A stretch of DNA of 16,074 nt, taken from assembly GCA_011051475.1 (NCBI GenBank), contig DRLE01000019.1, forward strand, positions 1 through 16,074, read 5' to 3'. The translations under genes were made by a program, and so were the position numbers. The notes under the pieces are model-generated. The model had not been told where the DNA came from and made no database searches. It worked only from the letters and a program-made list of their open reading frames with translations. Source of the DNA: Gammaproteobacteria bacterium. Lineage in GTDB: Bacteria; Pseudomonadota; Gammaproteobacteria; SZUA-229. This document shows positions 1 through 7,124 of the stretch, one piece after another (position 1 is the first letter of the stretch; every line of letters begins with the position of its first letter).

Positions 1-2
1 CC

Positions 3-116
3 GGCAGCTTTAAAGGGGCGACTGATACTCTTAATGCCAGCACTGCCGCCACTAGTCGACGGGTATCCGTACTTGAAAGCTCACTGAGCACCCGGCTGCA
101 TCAGGCGTTATCCTGA
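3..116 (+). CDS. C-terminal end of an unidentified protein (truncated by window edge)
   Basis: One open frame runs from the window edge to a TGA at 114-116 and encodes 37 residues ending ...RRVSVLESSLSTRLHQALS. The piece is rich in Ser, Thr and Ala, and its last 20 residues could form an amphipathic helix. I do not recognise a family, and the N-terminal part lies outside the window. The other forward frames have stops at positions 11 (frame 2) and 85 (frame 1), so this frame is the most plausible coding one, but such a short piece is weak evidence. No clear terminator follows it. Confidence 0.4.
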   Translation, partial: GSFKGATDTLNASTAATSRRVSVLESSLSTRLHQALS

Positions 117-264
117 AATCGGTATACAGCATCAACTCGGGTGTACACATTGCCGGTAGTGAGAATGAAAGCAGAAACTCGGCAGTTCATTGACAGGGAA
201 CATGTTGAGAAGGGGAGTTTCTGGGGTAGCTACAAGAGGAGTAATTATTACTGAAATTACCATA

Positions 265-313
265 CTGTAAAATATTGTGACGAATTCATTGTGAACAGGT
301 CTGTGTTTTACAG
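265..313. promoter_or_regulatory. Inverted repeat CTGTAAAA / TTTTACAG, candidate upstream activator site
   Basis: A perfect 8-bp inverted repeat has arms at 265-272 and 306-313, separated by 33 bp. It lies about 90-135 bp upstream of the -24/-12 site at 400-415, a distance typical for binding of sigma-54 enhancer-binding proteins. The link to any activator is inference. Confidence 0.35.
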
Positions 314-340
314 GATTTTTTACATATAAGGAAACATTAA

Positions 341-369
341 TACAATAATTAACTTCGTAACTTATTGTA
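341..369. promoter_or_regulatory. Inverted repeat TACAATAA-N13-TTATTGTA, candidate activator site
   Basis: A perfect 8-bp inverted repeat has arms at 341-348 and 362-369 with a 13-bp spacer. Like the repeat at 265-313 it contains TTACA/TGTAA-like half sites, so both could bind one dimeric regulator. It ends about 30 bp before the predicted -24 element. Confidence 0.35.
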
Positions 370-399
370 CTTTAAGCCTAAAACAGAATTATTACTACG

Positions 400-415
400 T
401 GGCATACATATTGCT
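400..415 (+). promoter_or_regulatory. Predicted sigma-54 (RpoN) -24/-12 promoter of the PEP-CTERM gene
   Basis: The sequence TGGCAT-ACATA-TTGCT matches the sigma-54 consensus TGGCAC-N5-TTGCW with one mismatch. The invariant GG (401-402) and GC (413-414) have the required 10-bp spacing. Transcription would start near 426, leaving an AT-rich leader of about 80 nt before the ATG at 507. In several bacteria PEP-CTERM genes are controlled by RpoN with the PrsK/PrsR two-component system, which fits this position. The match is seen in the sequence; function is inferred. Confidence 0.6.
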
Positions 416-506
416 AGAAATAAAAGTAAACAAGACGTTGCAATGTCACAATAATGATCATGCAGCTGATATTGATATAAAAATATAAAACAACCTGGGG
501 ATCAAT

Positions 507-1151
507 ATGAAAATAAAAAAACTACTTGTACCTGTCTTATCAGCATCACTATGCGGCTTTACTGCGTTAGCACAAGCGACTATTCTGTTCTCTGAAGATT
601 TCGAGTCAGGATTATCTCAGTGGACCGCGGGGAATGCGCAGATTGTTGACGACCCAACAGGTGGTACAAACCAGGTGCTGAGTTTTTCAGCTTTAAATTC
701 AGCCGGTGATATCTTTTCTACTGATGCTCTGTTTTCATCAAATAGTAGTATGTTTACTCTTACCTTTGATTACTACGGTGACAATAATAATTCAGGGGGC
801 TTTATTGGTTACAGCCAAAGCACTCCTGGTTCACATGTCTGGCTCGCCGGTTCCGATACTGACTATACAGGTACGACCCTCTGGCAGGATAATCTTGCCA
901 ACCCTGTTACCGACCGTATCCTGATTGGCGATAATAGCTGGCAAACATATTCATTTACCTTTACCAGTGTGTTTAATCCGATACATGTAATGATTGAAGA
1001 CTTTGTCGGTTCTGATGCGGTTGCGGGTAATGCCTTTTTTGATAATATTGTGCTTACCGACGCTACTTCTGTTCCCGAACCATCACTTCTTGCATTATTG
1101 AGCCTGGGGCTTGTTGCAGTTGGCTTCAGCAGAAAAAAGAAACATAACTAG
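507..1151 (+). CDS. PEP-CTERM sorting-domain exported protein
   Basis: This is a 214-aa exported protein. It has a Lys-rich start and a hydrophobic signal peptide, with a likely signal peptidase I cut after AQA (residue 24). A beta-rich, Asn/Ser/Gly/Asp-rich central domain starts FSEDFESGLSQW, a pattern seen in PEP-CTERM proteins with carbohydrate-binding-like beta-sandwiches. At the C-terminus are VPEP (189-192), a hydrophobic helix and a basic tail RKKKHN, the tripartite exosortase signal. Such proteins are cut by exosortase (EpsH/XrtA) and released or attached to exopolysaccharide, with roles in biofilm or floc formation. No exosortase or polysaccharide genes lie in this window. The start has a weak GGGG Shine-Dalgarno 6 nt upstream. 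Expression is probably RpoN-dependent. The PEP-CTERM call is strong; the specific function is unknown. Confidence 0.9.
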   Translation: MKIKKLLVPVLSASLCGFTALAQATILFSEDFESGLSQWTAGNAQIVDDPTGGTNQVLSFSALNSAGDIFSTDALFSSNSSMFTLTFDYYGDNNNSGGFIGYSQSTPGSHVWLAGSDTDYTGTTLWQDNLANPVTDRILIGDNSWQTYSFTFTSVFNPIHVMIEDFVGSDAVAGNAFFDNIVLTDATSVPEPSLLALLSLGLVAVGFSRKKKHN

Positions 1152-1161
1152 TCATTGTCAG

Positions 1162-1191
1162 AAAAACGGCTCCTGAGGGAGCCGTTTTTTT
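1162..1191. terminator. Bidirectional intrinsic terminator between the PEP-CTERM gene and recN
   Basis: The stem CGGCTCC/GGAGCCG has a TGAG loop, with an A-run on the left (1162-1166) and a T-run on the right (1185-1191). It therefore works in principle for the plus-strand PEP-CTERM gene and for the converging minus-strand recN. Confidence 0.88.
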
Positions 1192-1230
1192 ATGTGCAGG
1201 AATTTTATTTTACTTTTAGTCTGGAGCCAG

Positions 1231-1297
1231 GGAACCTGTGATTAATGTCATTTTGAGCGCAGCGTAGCGAAGTCGATCGTTATTAATCAGAGGTTCC
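1231..1297. repeat. 67-bp inverted-repeat-bounded element carrying a half copy of the GTCAY repeat family
   Basis: Arms at 1231-1246 and 1282-1297 match at 15 of 16 positions (GGAACCTGTGATTAAT against the reverse complement GGAACCTCTGATTAAT). Between them lies GTCATTTTGAGCGCAGCG followed by AAGTCGATCG (1247-1279), one left half of the palindromic family found elsewhere in the window. It resembles a tiny miniature inverted-repeat element. It lies downstream of recN, between its stop and the terminator. Confidence 0.7.
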
Positions 1298-1311
1298 CCG
1301 GTTCAGAAAAA

Positions 1312-3000
1312 CTAAATCGACTGCGCACGCTCAATCATTTCATCAGCATGCGCCAGGCTTTGCTCGGTAATTTCCACGCCGCTTAGCATGCGGGCGATTT
1401 CCTGGCGACGTTGTTCATCGTCCAGCGGGATGACGCGGCTTCTGGTCTGGTTTTTCTCGGTCTGTTTTTCCACGCGCAGGTGCTGGTGGGCCTGTGAGGC
1501 GACCTGGGGCAGGTGGGTAATACAGATAACCTGGTTGCCACGACCGTTTTTATTGCTGCCCAGGGTGCGCAGGTGCTGGCCGACGATTTCGGCGATGCCG
1601 CCGCCGACGCCGCTGTCGACTTCGTCGAAGATAAGGGAAGGGATCTTGCTGTTATTGGCGATAATCATCTGGATGGCCAGGCTGATACGGGCCAGTTCGC
1701 CGCCGGAGGCGACCCTGGCCAGCGGCTTGCAGGGCTGGCCGGCATTGGCGGTGACGGTGAATTCGATTTTATCCAGGCCGTAAGCCGAGCGTGTTTTATC
1801 TGATTTATCCAGTTTTATTTCAAATTTGCCGCCACTCATGCCCAGCGTCTGCATGGACTGTGTGATCGCCTTGTTCATTTTGTTTGCGGCTTTTTTGCGG
1901 CTGGCGCTGAGCTTGTTGCAGGCGGCAAGGTATTTTTCTTCGAGTTGTTGCTGTTCGCGCTTGAGCTCTTCCAGGCGCTCATCGGCATGATCGATGTCGT
2001 CGAGTTCCTGTTGCAGTTTTGCCTGCAGTTCAGCCAGGGTTTCGGGTTCAACACGGTGCTTGCGCGCCAGGTCGAGAATATCGGAAAGGCGCTGTTCGAT
2101 GTGCGCCAGTTCATTCGGGTCCAGTTCTATGCGGTCGCGGTAGGCCTGCAGTTCTGAGACGCTTTCCTCGATCTGTACCAGGGCTTCCTGCAGCATGTCG
2201 GCAACCGGATTCAGGCTGTCATCGACATCGGCGATTTCATTGATGCCATCAATAATTCGAGACAGGGCTGACTGTATATTGCTGGTTTCGTCTTCGCTGA
2301 GCTGGTGAATAGAGGATTCCACTGTGGTGAACAGTTTTTCCGCATTGGCCATGCGTTTGTGTTTGCTGCTTAGTTCCTGGTATTCGTTGTCTTCCAACGC
2401 CAGTGCGTCGAGTTCCCGGGTCTGGAAGCGAAGCAGGTCGAGGCGATCGTTCTGCTCGTTTGTACTTTGCTGCAGGTGCGCCAGCTGGTCTTCCACCAGT
2501 TTCAGTTCAACATAAAGGTTGCTGACATTTTCCAGCAGCGGCAGATGGCCGGCATAGTCATCCAGCAACTGGCGCTGTACGGCGGATTTCATCATTGACT
2601 GATGTTCATGCTGGCCGTGGATATCGATCAGCATTTCCGCCAGTTCGCGGATCAGCGAGAGGTTGACCGGGGTGCCATTGATATAGGCGCGTGAACGTCC
2701 GTCCCGGCTGATGCGTCTGCGCAGAATACACTCGTCATCGGCATTGAGCTCCTGCTCGACCAGCCAGCTGGAGACATTGTCCAGATCGCTGATATCGAAT
2801 TCAGCAACAATCTCGGCAAACTCACTGTCCGGCTTGATGCTGTCGGAATCCGCTCGATCACCCAGCACCAGGCTGAGTGCGCCCAGCAGGATGGACTTGC
2901 CGGCGCCGGTCTCGCCGGTGAGTGCGGTCAGGCCGCTGTGCAGGTCGAGTTCAAGCTCGTCGATAATGGCGAAATTGCGGATATAGAGGTGTTTCAGCAT
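1312..3000 (-). CDS. recN: DNA repair protein RecN (SMC-like ATPase)
   Basis: RecN is a cohesin-like ATPase that acts at double-strand breaks and helps RecA-mediated repair. From the chosen ATG the protein is 562 aa (E. coli RecN about 553) and begins MLKHLYIRNFAIIDELELD, the usual RecN start. It shows Walker A GETGAGKS (about 29-36), two long coiled-coil arms rich in Glu/Gln/Leu, the ABC signature ASGGELARISLAIQ, and Walker B LIFDEVDSGVGG. An ATG at 3024 would add eight residues (MTANCQLF), but these are encoded by repeat DNA and do not look like RecN, so 3000 is preferred. Neither start has a clear Shine-Dalgarno. The gene follows nadK by 75 bp of palindromic DNA and is probably the last of mutS-nadK-recN. 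No LexA box is visible in front of it. Confidence 0.95.
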   Translation of the reverse strand: MLKHLYIRNFAIIDELELDLHSGLTALTGETGAGKSILLGALSLVLGDRADSDSIKPDSEFAEIVAEFDISDLDNVSSWLVEQELNADDECILRRRISRDGRSRAYINGTPVNLSLIRELAEMLIDIHGQHEHQSMMKSAVQRQLLDDYAGHLPLLENVSNLYVELKLVEDQLAHLQQSTNEQNDRLDLLRFQTRELDALALEDNEYQELSSKHKRMANAEKLFTTVESSIHQLSEDETSNIQSALSRIIDGINEIADVDDSLNPVADMLQEALVQIEESVSELQAYRDRIELDPNELAHIEQRLSDILDLARKHRVEPETLAELQAKLQQELDDIDHADERLEELKREQQQLEEKYLAACNKLSASRKKAANKMNKAITQSMQTLGMSGGKFEIKLDKSDKTRSAYGLDKIEFTVTANAGQPCKPLARVASGGELARISLAIQMIIANNSKIPSLIFDEVDSGVGGGIAEIVGQHLRTLGSNKNGRGNQVICITHLPQVASQAHQHLRVEKQTEKNQTRSRVIPLDDEQRRQEIARMLSGVEITEQSLAHADEMIERAQSI

Positions 3001-3012
3001 AAAAAGTTGGCA

Positions 3013-3071
3013 GTTTGCAGTCATCAGTTGGCAGTTATTTTACTTCAAACTGCCAACTGGTGACTGCCGAC
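3013..3071. repeat. 24-bp imperfect inverted repeat with a third half-copy filling the nadK-recN gap
   Basis: Arms 3013-3036 and 3048-3071 match at 21 of 24 positions around an 11-bp loop; the core CAGTTGGCAGTT/AACTGCCAACTG (3025-3036, 3048-3059) is perfect. A third copy of the half unit lies at 3001-3015, read on the minus strand as AAACTGCCAACTTTTT just before the recN ATG. The repeat occupies almost the whole gap. In the transcript the first half could pair with either later half; the distal pairing would make a stem followed by a U-run. Confidence 0.75.
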
Positions 3072-3075
3072 TTTA

Positions 3076-3948
3076 CTAAGCGTATTCACTCCAGTGCAGC
3101 TTGGCGCGCAGGATTTCGAAATAGTTGTGCTGGCAAGGATGCAGCAGGGTGATTTTATCCTTCTTGCGCCTGATATGAATATGGTCGCCGACATGTACAT
3201 CATGCGACAGGTGGCCGTCACAGGATACCTGGGCGATGCCCTGTTTGGTATTGCAGATCATGACATCGATCTGTGAGCTGGCATCCACTACCAGAGGTCG
3301 GCTGCTTAATGTGTGTGGCGAAATAGGCACCAGAGTGATGGCATCCAGGGTGGCGTGCAGTATCGGGCCGCCGGATGACAGGGCGTAGGCGGTGGAGCCG
3401 GTCGGGGTAGAGATAACAATGCCGTCGGCGCGCTGGTGATTGACGAATTCGTTGTTGATACGGGTTTCGAACTCGATCATGCGTGCGACATCACGGATAT
3501 GAATGACAACATCATTGAAGGCATCGGCTTCAAATACCGTTTTATTGTCACGCATGACTCTGGCTTCGAGCAGGATGCGCTGTTCTTCGCGGTACTTGCC
3601 GTTGAGAATCTCATCGAGTGACTCTTCCAGTTCATCGGGCGAAATATCCGCAAGGAACCCCAGGCGTCCGACATTGATGCCCAGCAGAGGGACATGGGCA
3701 TGTGCCAGTGAACGCACGGCATTCAGGATTGTGCCATCACCGCCCACCACAATGGCCAGGTCACACTGCCGGCCGATGCTTTCACGATCGGCTTTTTCAA
3801 AACCGGCGTGATTGATAATATCCGGCACCTGCTCATCGACCAGAACACTGCAGTCGCGGTTTTCCAGGTAGGCGAACAGCGCTTGCAGGGTCTGGCGAAC
3901 AGACTCTGCGTCGGGTTTGGTAATGACGCCAATGGTTTTAAATCTCAT
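3076..3948 (-). CDS. nadK: NAD kinase
   Basis: NAD kinase phosphorylates NAD+ with ATP to make NADP+, a cytosolic step that sets the NADP pool. The 290-aa protein (E. coli 292) begins MRFKTIGVITKP. It has the GGDGT motif at about 69-73 (with the catalytic-site Asp71), the ND dinucleotide at 145-146, and ADGIVISTPTGSTAYALSSGGP at about 174-195, all hallmarks of the family. Start at ATG 3948 fits the family N-terminus, although no good Shine-Dalgarno is visible. The stop is TAG. nadK next to recN is a common proteobacterial arrangement; mutS upstream is separated by a 298-bp palindromic block. Nothing in the protein looks unusual. Confidence 0.96.
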   Translation of the reverse strand: MRFKTIGVITKPDAESVRQTLQALFAYLENRDCSVLVDEQVPDIINHAGFEKADRESIGRQCDLAIVVGGDGTILNAVRSLAHAHVPLLGINVGRLGFLADISPDELEESLDEILNGKYREEQRILLEARVMRDNKTVFEADAFNDVVIHIRDVARMIEFETRINNEFVNHQRADGIVISTPTGSTAYALSSGGPILHATLDAITLVPISPHTLSSRPLVVDASSQIDVMICNTKQGIAQVSCDGHLSHDVHVGDHIHIRRKKDKITLLHPCQHNYFEILRAKLHWSEYA

Positions 3949-3994
3949 GGGTGAACGTTACCATTGAATATGGTGTTTGCCAAAGGGTAAAAGC

Positions 3995-4242
3995 GTTTTC
4001 GCCGCGAAGGACGCAAAAGGCGCGAAAAACAAAAAAACTATTTTGATCCACAGATGAATGCAGATAAACATAGATTTGTTTTGTCATCCTGAGCGGAGCG
4101 CAGTGAAGTCGAAGGATCTTTTGCCACACAACCGTTTTGGTGAACCAGATCCTTCGACTCCGCTATCGCTTCGTTCAGGATGACCGTATCGAAGATAAAA
4201 AAACTGCTTTTTTCACGCCTTTTGCGTCCTTCGCGGCAAAAC
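3995..4242. repeat. Nested palindromic composite element between mutS and nadK
   Basis: The outer arms include a perfect 22-bp inverted repeat (4001-4022 and 4216-4237, core GCCGCGAAGGACGCAAAAGG) that continues after one mismatch into GAAAAA/TTTTTC. Inside is a second, unrelated palindrome with arms 4083-4119 and 4147-4184, a copy of the GTCATCCTGAGCG family. A piece reading CCACAGATGAATGCAGAT (4049-4066) lies between the left arms. The outer right arm ends a few bases before the mutS stop codon. The element fills the gap and would place a large hairpin in any mutS-nadK transcript. Confidence 0.82.
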
Positions 4243-4246
4243 AAAA

Positions 4247-6850
4247 TCAGCTTTTCCCTGCATCATCCTTAAGACTGTAAAGCAGGTCCAGTGCCTCTTT
4301 CGGACTGAGCTCATCCACATTCAGCTCCTGCAGTTTCTCCACCACCGGGTGCGGCCGGTCGCTGAACAGTTCGAACTGGCCGGAGTCCTGGTGGTGGCTG
4401 ATGCTCTGGTTTTCCAGCTCGACCAGCTTGCTTCTGGCCAGCTTGATGACCTGCGCCGGTACCCCGGCCAGTTGCGCCACCTGCAGGCCGTAACTCTGGT
4501 TGGCGGGGCCGGGTTTGACGCTGTGCAGAAAGACGATTTTGTCGCCGTGTTCAACCGCGTCGATATGCACATTGCTGATGCCGCGAATCTCATCGGGCAG
4601 GGCGGTGATTTCAAAATAGTGCGTGGCAAACAGGGTGTAGGAGCGGTTCACCGTGCTCAGATGCCAGGCGCAGGCCCAGGCCAGTGACAGGCCGTCGAAG
4701 GTGCTGGTGCCACGACCGATCTCGTCCATCAGCACCAGCGAGTTCTCGGTGGCGTTATTGAGAATATTGGCCGCCTCGGTCATTTCCACCATAAAGGTGG
4801 AGCGGCCGCTGGCCAGGTCGTCGGAGGCGCCGATGCGGGTATAGATGCGGTCGATCGGACCGATGGTCGCGCTCTCGGCCGGCACATAGGAGCCGATACA
4901 GGCCAGCAGCACGATCAGGGCGCTCTGGCGCATATAGGTGGATTTACCGCCCATATTGGGGCCGGTAATAATGGCCATGCGCTTGCTGTCGCTGAGCAGG
5001 GTGTCATTGGGCACGAAATGCTCGGTCGTCGCCACGCGTTCGACCACGGCATGGCGGCCCTGTTTGATATGAATGCCGGGTTTGTCGACCAGGGTCGGGC
5101 AGTTGTAATCCAGGGTTTCGGCGCGTTCGGCCAGGCAGCAGATACTGTCGAGCTCGGCAATGGCGCTGGCGCAGGTCTTGAGCGGTTGCAGAAAGGCCTG
5201 CAGTTGCTGCAGCAGTTCATCATAGATGGCTTTTTCCAGCGCCAGCGAGCGCTCCTTTGCGCTCAGCACCTTGTCCTCGTGCGCCTTCAGTTCCTCGGTA
5301 ATAAAGCGCTCGGCGGTTTTCAGGGTCTGCTTGCGGATATAGTGTGCTGGCACATCGTCCGACTGCAGGCGGCTGATTTCGATGTAATAGCCATGCACCC
5401 GATTGTACTTGACCTTGAGCGTCTTGATGCCGGTGGCCTCGCGCTCGCGGATTTCCAGTTCCTCGAGAAAGGCGCTGGCGTTATGGCTCAGGTTTCGCAG
5501 TTCATCGAGCTCGGCGTGGTAGCCCTCGGCAATAAAGCCGCCGTCACGGGTGAGCACCGGCGGGTTTTCCCTGATGGCGCGGCCCAGCAGTTCGACAATC
5601 TGCGGGTGGGTGCTGATATTGTTTGAAAGCTGCAACAGAAACGGCGCGTGACACTGCTTGAGCAGCGCCTGTATTTCCGGCAGTACCGCCAGCGAGTTTT
5701 TCAGGGTCTCCAGATCGCGCGGGCGCGCAGAGAGCAGGGCCAGACGGCTCATAATGCGCTCGATATCGCCGATGGCATTGAGGCCGAACTGGATCTCGCT
5801 GAACAGGCCATTACTCAGCAGTTCACCAATGGCCTGGTGGCGTTGCTGCAACAGCTCGCGGTTGCGCAGCGGCGAATGCAGCCAGCGACGCAGGCAGCGG
5901 CTGCCCATGCTGGTGGTGCAGCGGTCGATGACCGAGGCCAGGGTGTTTTCCGTGCCGCCACTGATATTGGTTTCAATTTCGAGGTTTCTGCGGCTGGCTG
6001 CATCCAGTACGATTACGTCTTCGGTGTTTTCCACATGCAGCCCGGTAATATGCGGCAGGGCGGCGCGCTGGGTGTCGCGGGTGTACTGCAGCAGGCAGCC
6101 GGCGGCGGCAATGGCCGTGTTCATGCCCTCGCAGCCGAAACCGCTTAAATCGCGGGTGCCGAACTGCTCGTTAAGCAGGCGGCTGGCGCTGTCGAGCTCG
6201 AACCACCACGGTGGCTGCTGGCGCAGGCAGGTGGTTTTGTCCAGACGCGTGCTCAGTTCGTCCGCCAGGCTGTCATCTTCCGAGAGCAGGATCTCCACCG
6301 GCTGCAGGCGATCGAGCTCGGCAAAAAGCTGTGCTTTCTGCCGGGTTTCCAGTACGCTGAAGCGCCCGGAAGTAATATTGAGAATGGCCATGCCGTATAC
6401 GCTCTGAGATTTGTCCCCGGTCTGGTGGATGCATACCAGTAAATTGTCCTTTCGCTCATCGAGCAGGGCCTCCTCGGTGACTGTGCCGGGGGTGACAATA
6501 CGCATGACCTCGCGTTTGACCGGGCCCTTGGCCTCACCGGGCTTGCTGGTCTGTTCGCAGATGGCGATGGATTCGCCGTGCTTGAGCAGTCGCGCCAGGT
6601 AGTTGTCGGCGGCGTGGTAGGGAATGCCGGCCATCGGGATCGGCTTGCCGGCGCTCTGGCCGCGGGCGGTGAGGGTAATATCGAGCAGTCGCGCGGCCTT
6701 TTTGGCGTCGTCGTAAAACAGCTCGTAGAAATCGCCCATGCGGTAGAACAGCAGGGTATCGGGGTGATCGGCCTTGATGCGCAGATACTGCTGCATCATC
6801 GGTGTGTGTGCGGTGGTTTGCTTTTTATCGTTTGTGGTGGCCGTTGTCAT
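4247..6850 (-). CDS. mutS: DNA mismatch repair ATPase MutS
   Basis: MutS binds base mismatches and small loops and recruits MutL to start strand-directed repair. The protein is 867 aa (E. coli 853). It has the mismatch-contact motif FYE at 41-43 in MGDFYELFYDDA, the connector and lever/clamp domains in the middle, Walker A GPNMGGKST at 630-638, Walker B LVLMDEIGRGTSTFDG, the C-terminal helix-turn-helix dimer region, and a C-terminal tail ELSPKEALDLLYSLK typical of tetramer-forming MutS. Residues 1-16 are Thr/Lys-rich and poorly conserved in such proteins. No strong Shine-Dalgarno precedes the ATG. In many gammaproteobacteria mutS lies beside pncC-recA; here it points away from pncC, with a lipoprotein gene between them. 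Confidence 0.97.
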   Translation of the reverse strand: MTTATTNDKKQTTAHTPMMQQYLRIKADHPDTLLFYRMGDFYELFYDDAKKAARLLDITLTARGQSAGKPIPMAGIPYHAADNYLARLLKHGESIAICEQTSKPGEAKGPVKREVMRIVTPGTVTEEALLDERKDNLLVCIHQTGDKSQSVYGMAILNITSGRFSVLETRQKAQLFAELDRLQPVEILLSEDDSLADELSTRLDKTTCLRQQPPWWFELDSASRLLNEQFGTRDLSGFGCEGMNTAIAAAGCLLQYTRDTQRAALPHITGLHVENTEDVIVLDAASRRNLEIETNISGGTENTLASVIDRCTTSMGSRCLRRWLHSPLRNRELLQQRHQAIGELLSNGLFSEIQFGLNAIGDIERIMSRLALLSARPRDLETLKNSLAVLPEIQALLKQCHAPFLLQLSNNISTHPQIVELLGRAIRENPPVLTRDGGFIAEGYHAELDELRNLSHNASAFLEELEIREREATGIKTLKVKYNRVHGYYIEISRLQSDDVPAHYIRKQTLKTAERFITEELKAHEDKVLSAKERSLALEKAIYDELLQQLQAFLQPLKTCASAIAELDSICCLAERAETLDYNCPTLVDKPGIHIKQGRHAVVERVATTEHFVPNDTLLSDSKRMAIITGPNMGGKSTYMRQSALIVLLACIGSYVPAESATIGPIDRIYTRIGASDDLASGRSTFMVEMTEAANILNNATENSLVLMDEIGRGTSTFDGLSLAWACAWHLSTVNRSYTLFATHYFEITALPDEIRGISNVHIDAVEHGDKIVFLHSVKPGPANQSYGLQVAQLAGVPAQVIKLARSKLVELENQSISHHQDSGQFELFSDRPHPVVEKLQELNVDELSPKEALDLLYSLKDDAGKS

Positions 6851-6940
6851 GGCGCTTTAGTCTACAAGATTTGCTGGCATCGGGGCAGGGGTTGCAATAA
6901 AGAAGCGTAATTTTTTTACGGGGTGATGTTTTGTCTGGTG

Positions 6941-7009
6941 CCGGTTTGCCGGGAACGCTATCACTTATCCCGACCTGCACGAAATAGTTTGCCTTATTTG
7001 CTGACCCAA
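6941..7009. repeat. REP-like palindromic repeat, left copy flanking the lipoprotein gene
   Basis: It begins CCGGTTTGCCGGGAACGCTA and contains a near palindrome GCCGGGA...TCCCGAC (6948-6973). It continues with GCCTTATTTGCTGACCCA. A second copy at 8706-8773 matches it at most positions in the same orientation. The two copies bracket the lipoprotein gene. Confidence 0.75.
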
Positions 7010-7042
7010 TTTTTCAGTGACAAGACCAGCCTGTTCGCCAGC

Positions 7043-7063
7043 GTCCGGGCGGACTTTTTTTTT
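7043..7063 (+). terminator. Weak terminator-like hairpin with T9 tract
   Basis: GTCC-GGGC-GGAC (7043-7054) is followed directly by nine T. The stem is only 4 bp (5 if the loop is closed further), and no plus-strand gene lies upstream, since mutS runs the other way. It may be a relic or act in the leader of the lipoprotein transcript. Confidence 0.3.
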
Positions 7064-7110
7064 CGCCGAACTGGGCTATTCTTAAACAGTAGTCTGTAAT
7101 ATATTTTGTA

Positions 7111-7117
7111 AAAGGAG
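7111..7117 (+). promoter_or_regulatory. Ribosome binding site of the lipoprotein gene
   Basis: AAAGGAG ends 7 nt before the ATG at 7125. It is one of the strongest Shine-Dalgarno sequences in the window and fixes the start. Confidence 0.8.
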
Positions 7118-7124
7118 AATTGAA

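Larger units (their letters stand above)
117..506. other. AT-rich intergenic control region upstream of the PEP-CTERM gene
   Basis: These 390 bp contain no credible gene. The left part (117-240) has small symmetric motifs: GTGTACAC at 141-148 and an 8-bp inverted repeat AGAAACTC/GAGTTTCT at 173-180 and 215-222. The right part becomes strongly AT-rich and carries two further inverted repeats and a sigma-54-like promoter, listed separately. Confidence 0.6.
6851..7124. other. Divergent intergenic region between mutS and the lipoprotein gene
   Basis: These 274 bp must hold promoters for mutS (minus) and the lipoprotein gene (plus), but I see no convincing -35/-10 pair for either. The region contains a short symmetric CGTAAAAAAATTACG (reverse strand) near 6906-6920, one copy of a REP-like repeat (6941-7009), and a small GC hairpin followed by nine T (7043-7063). 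Confidence 0.5.

Noticed and set aside
5018..6407. Long plus-strand open frames opposite mutS (166-249 codons)
   Set aside because: They are shadows of mutS: low-complexity Arg/Ser- or Gln/Ala-rich translations without starts or family resemblance.
6939..6953. Sigma-54 promoter TGGTGCCGGTTTGCC before the lipoprotein gene
   Set aside because: The GG and GC are 9 rather than 10 bases apart, and the sequence belongs to the REP-like repeat.
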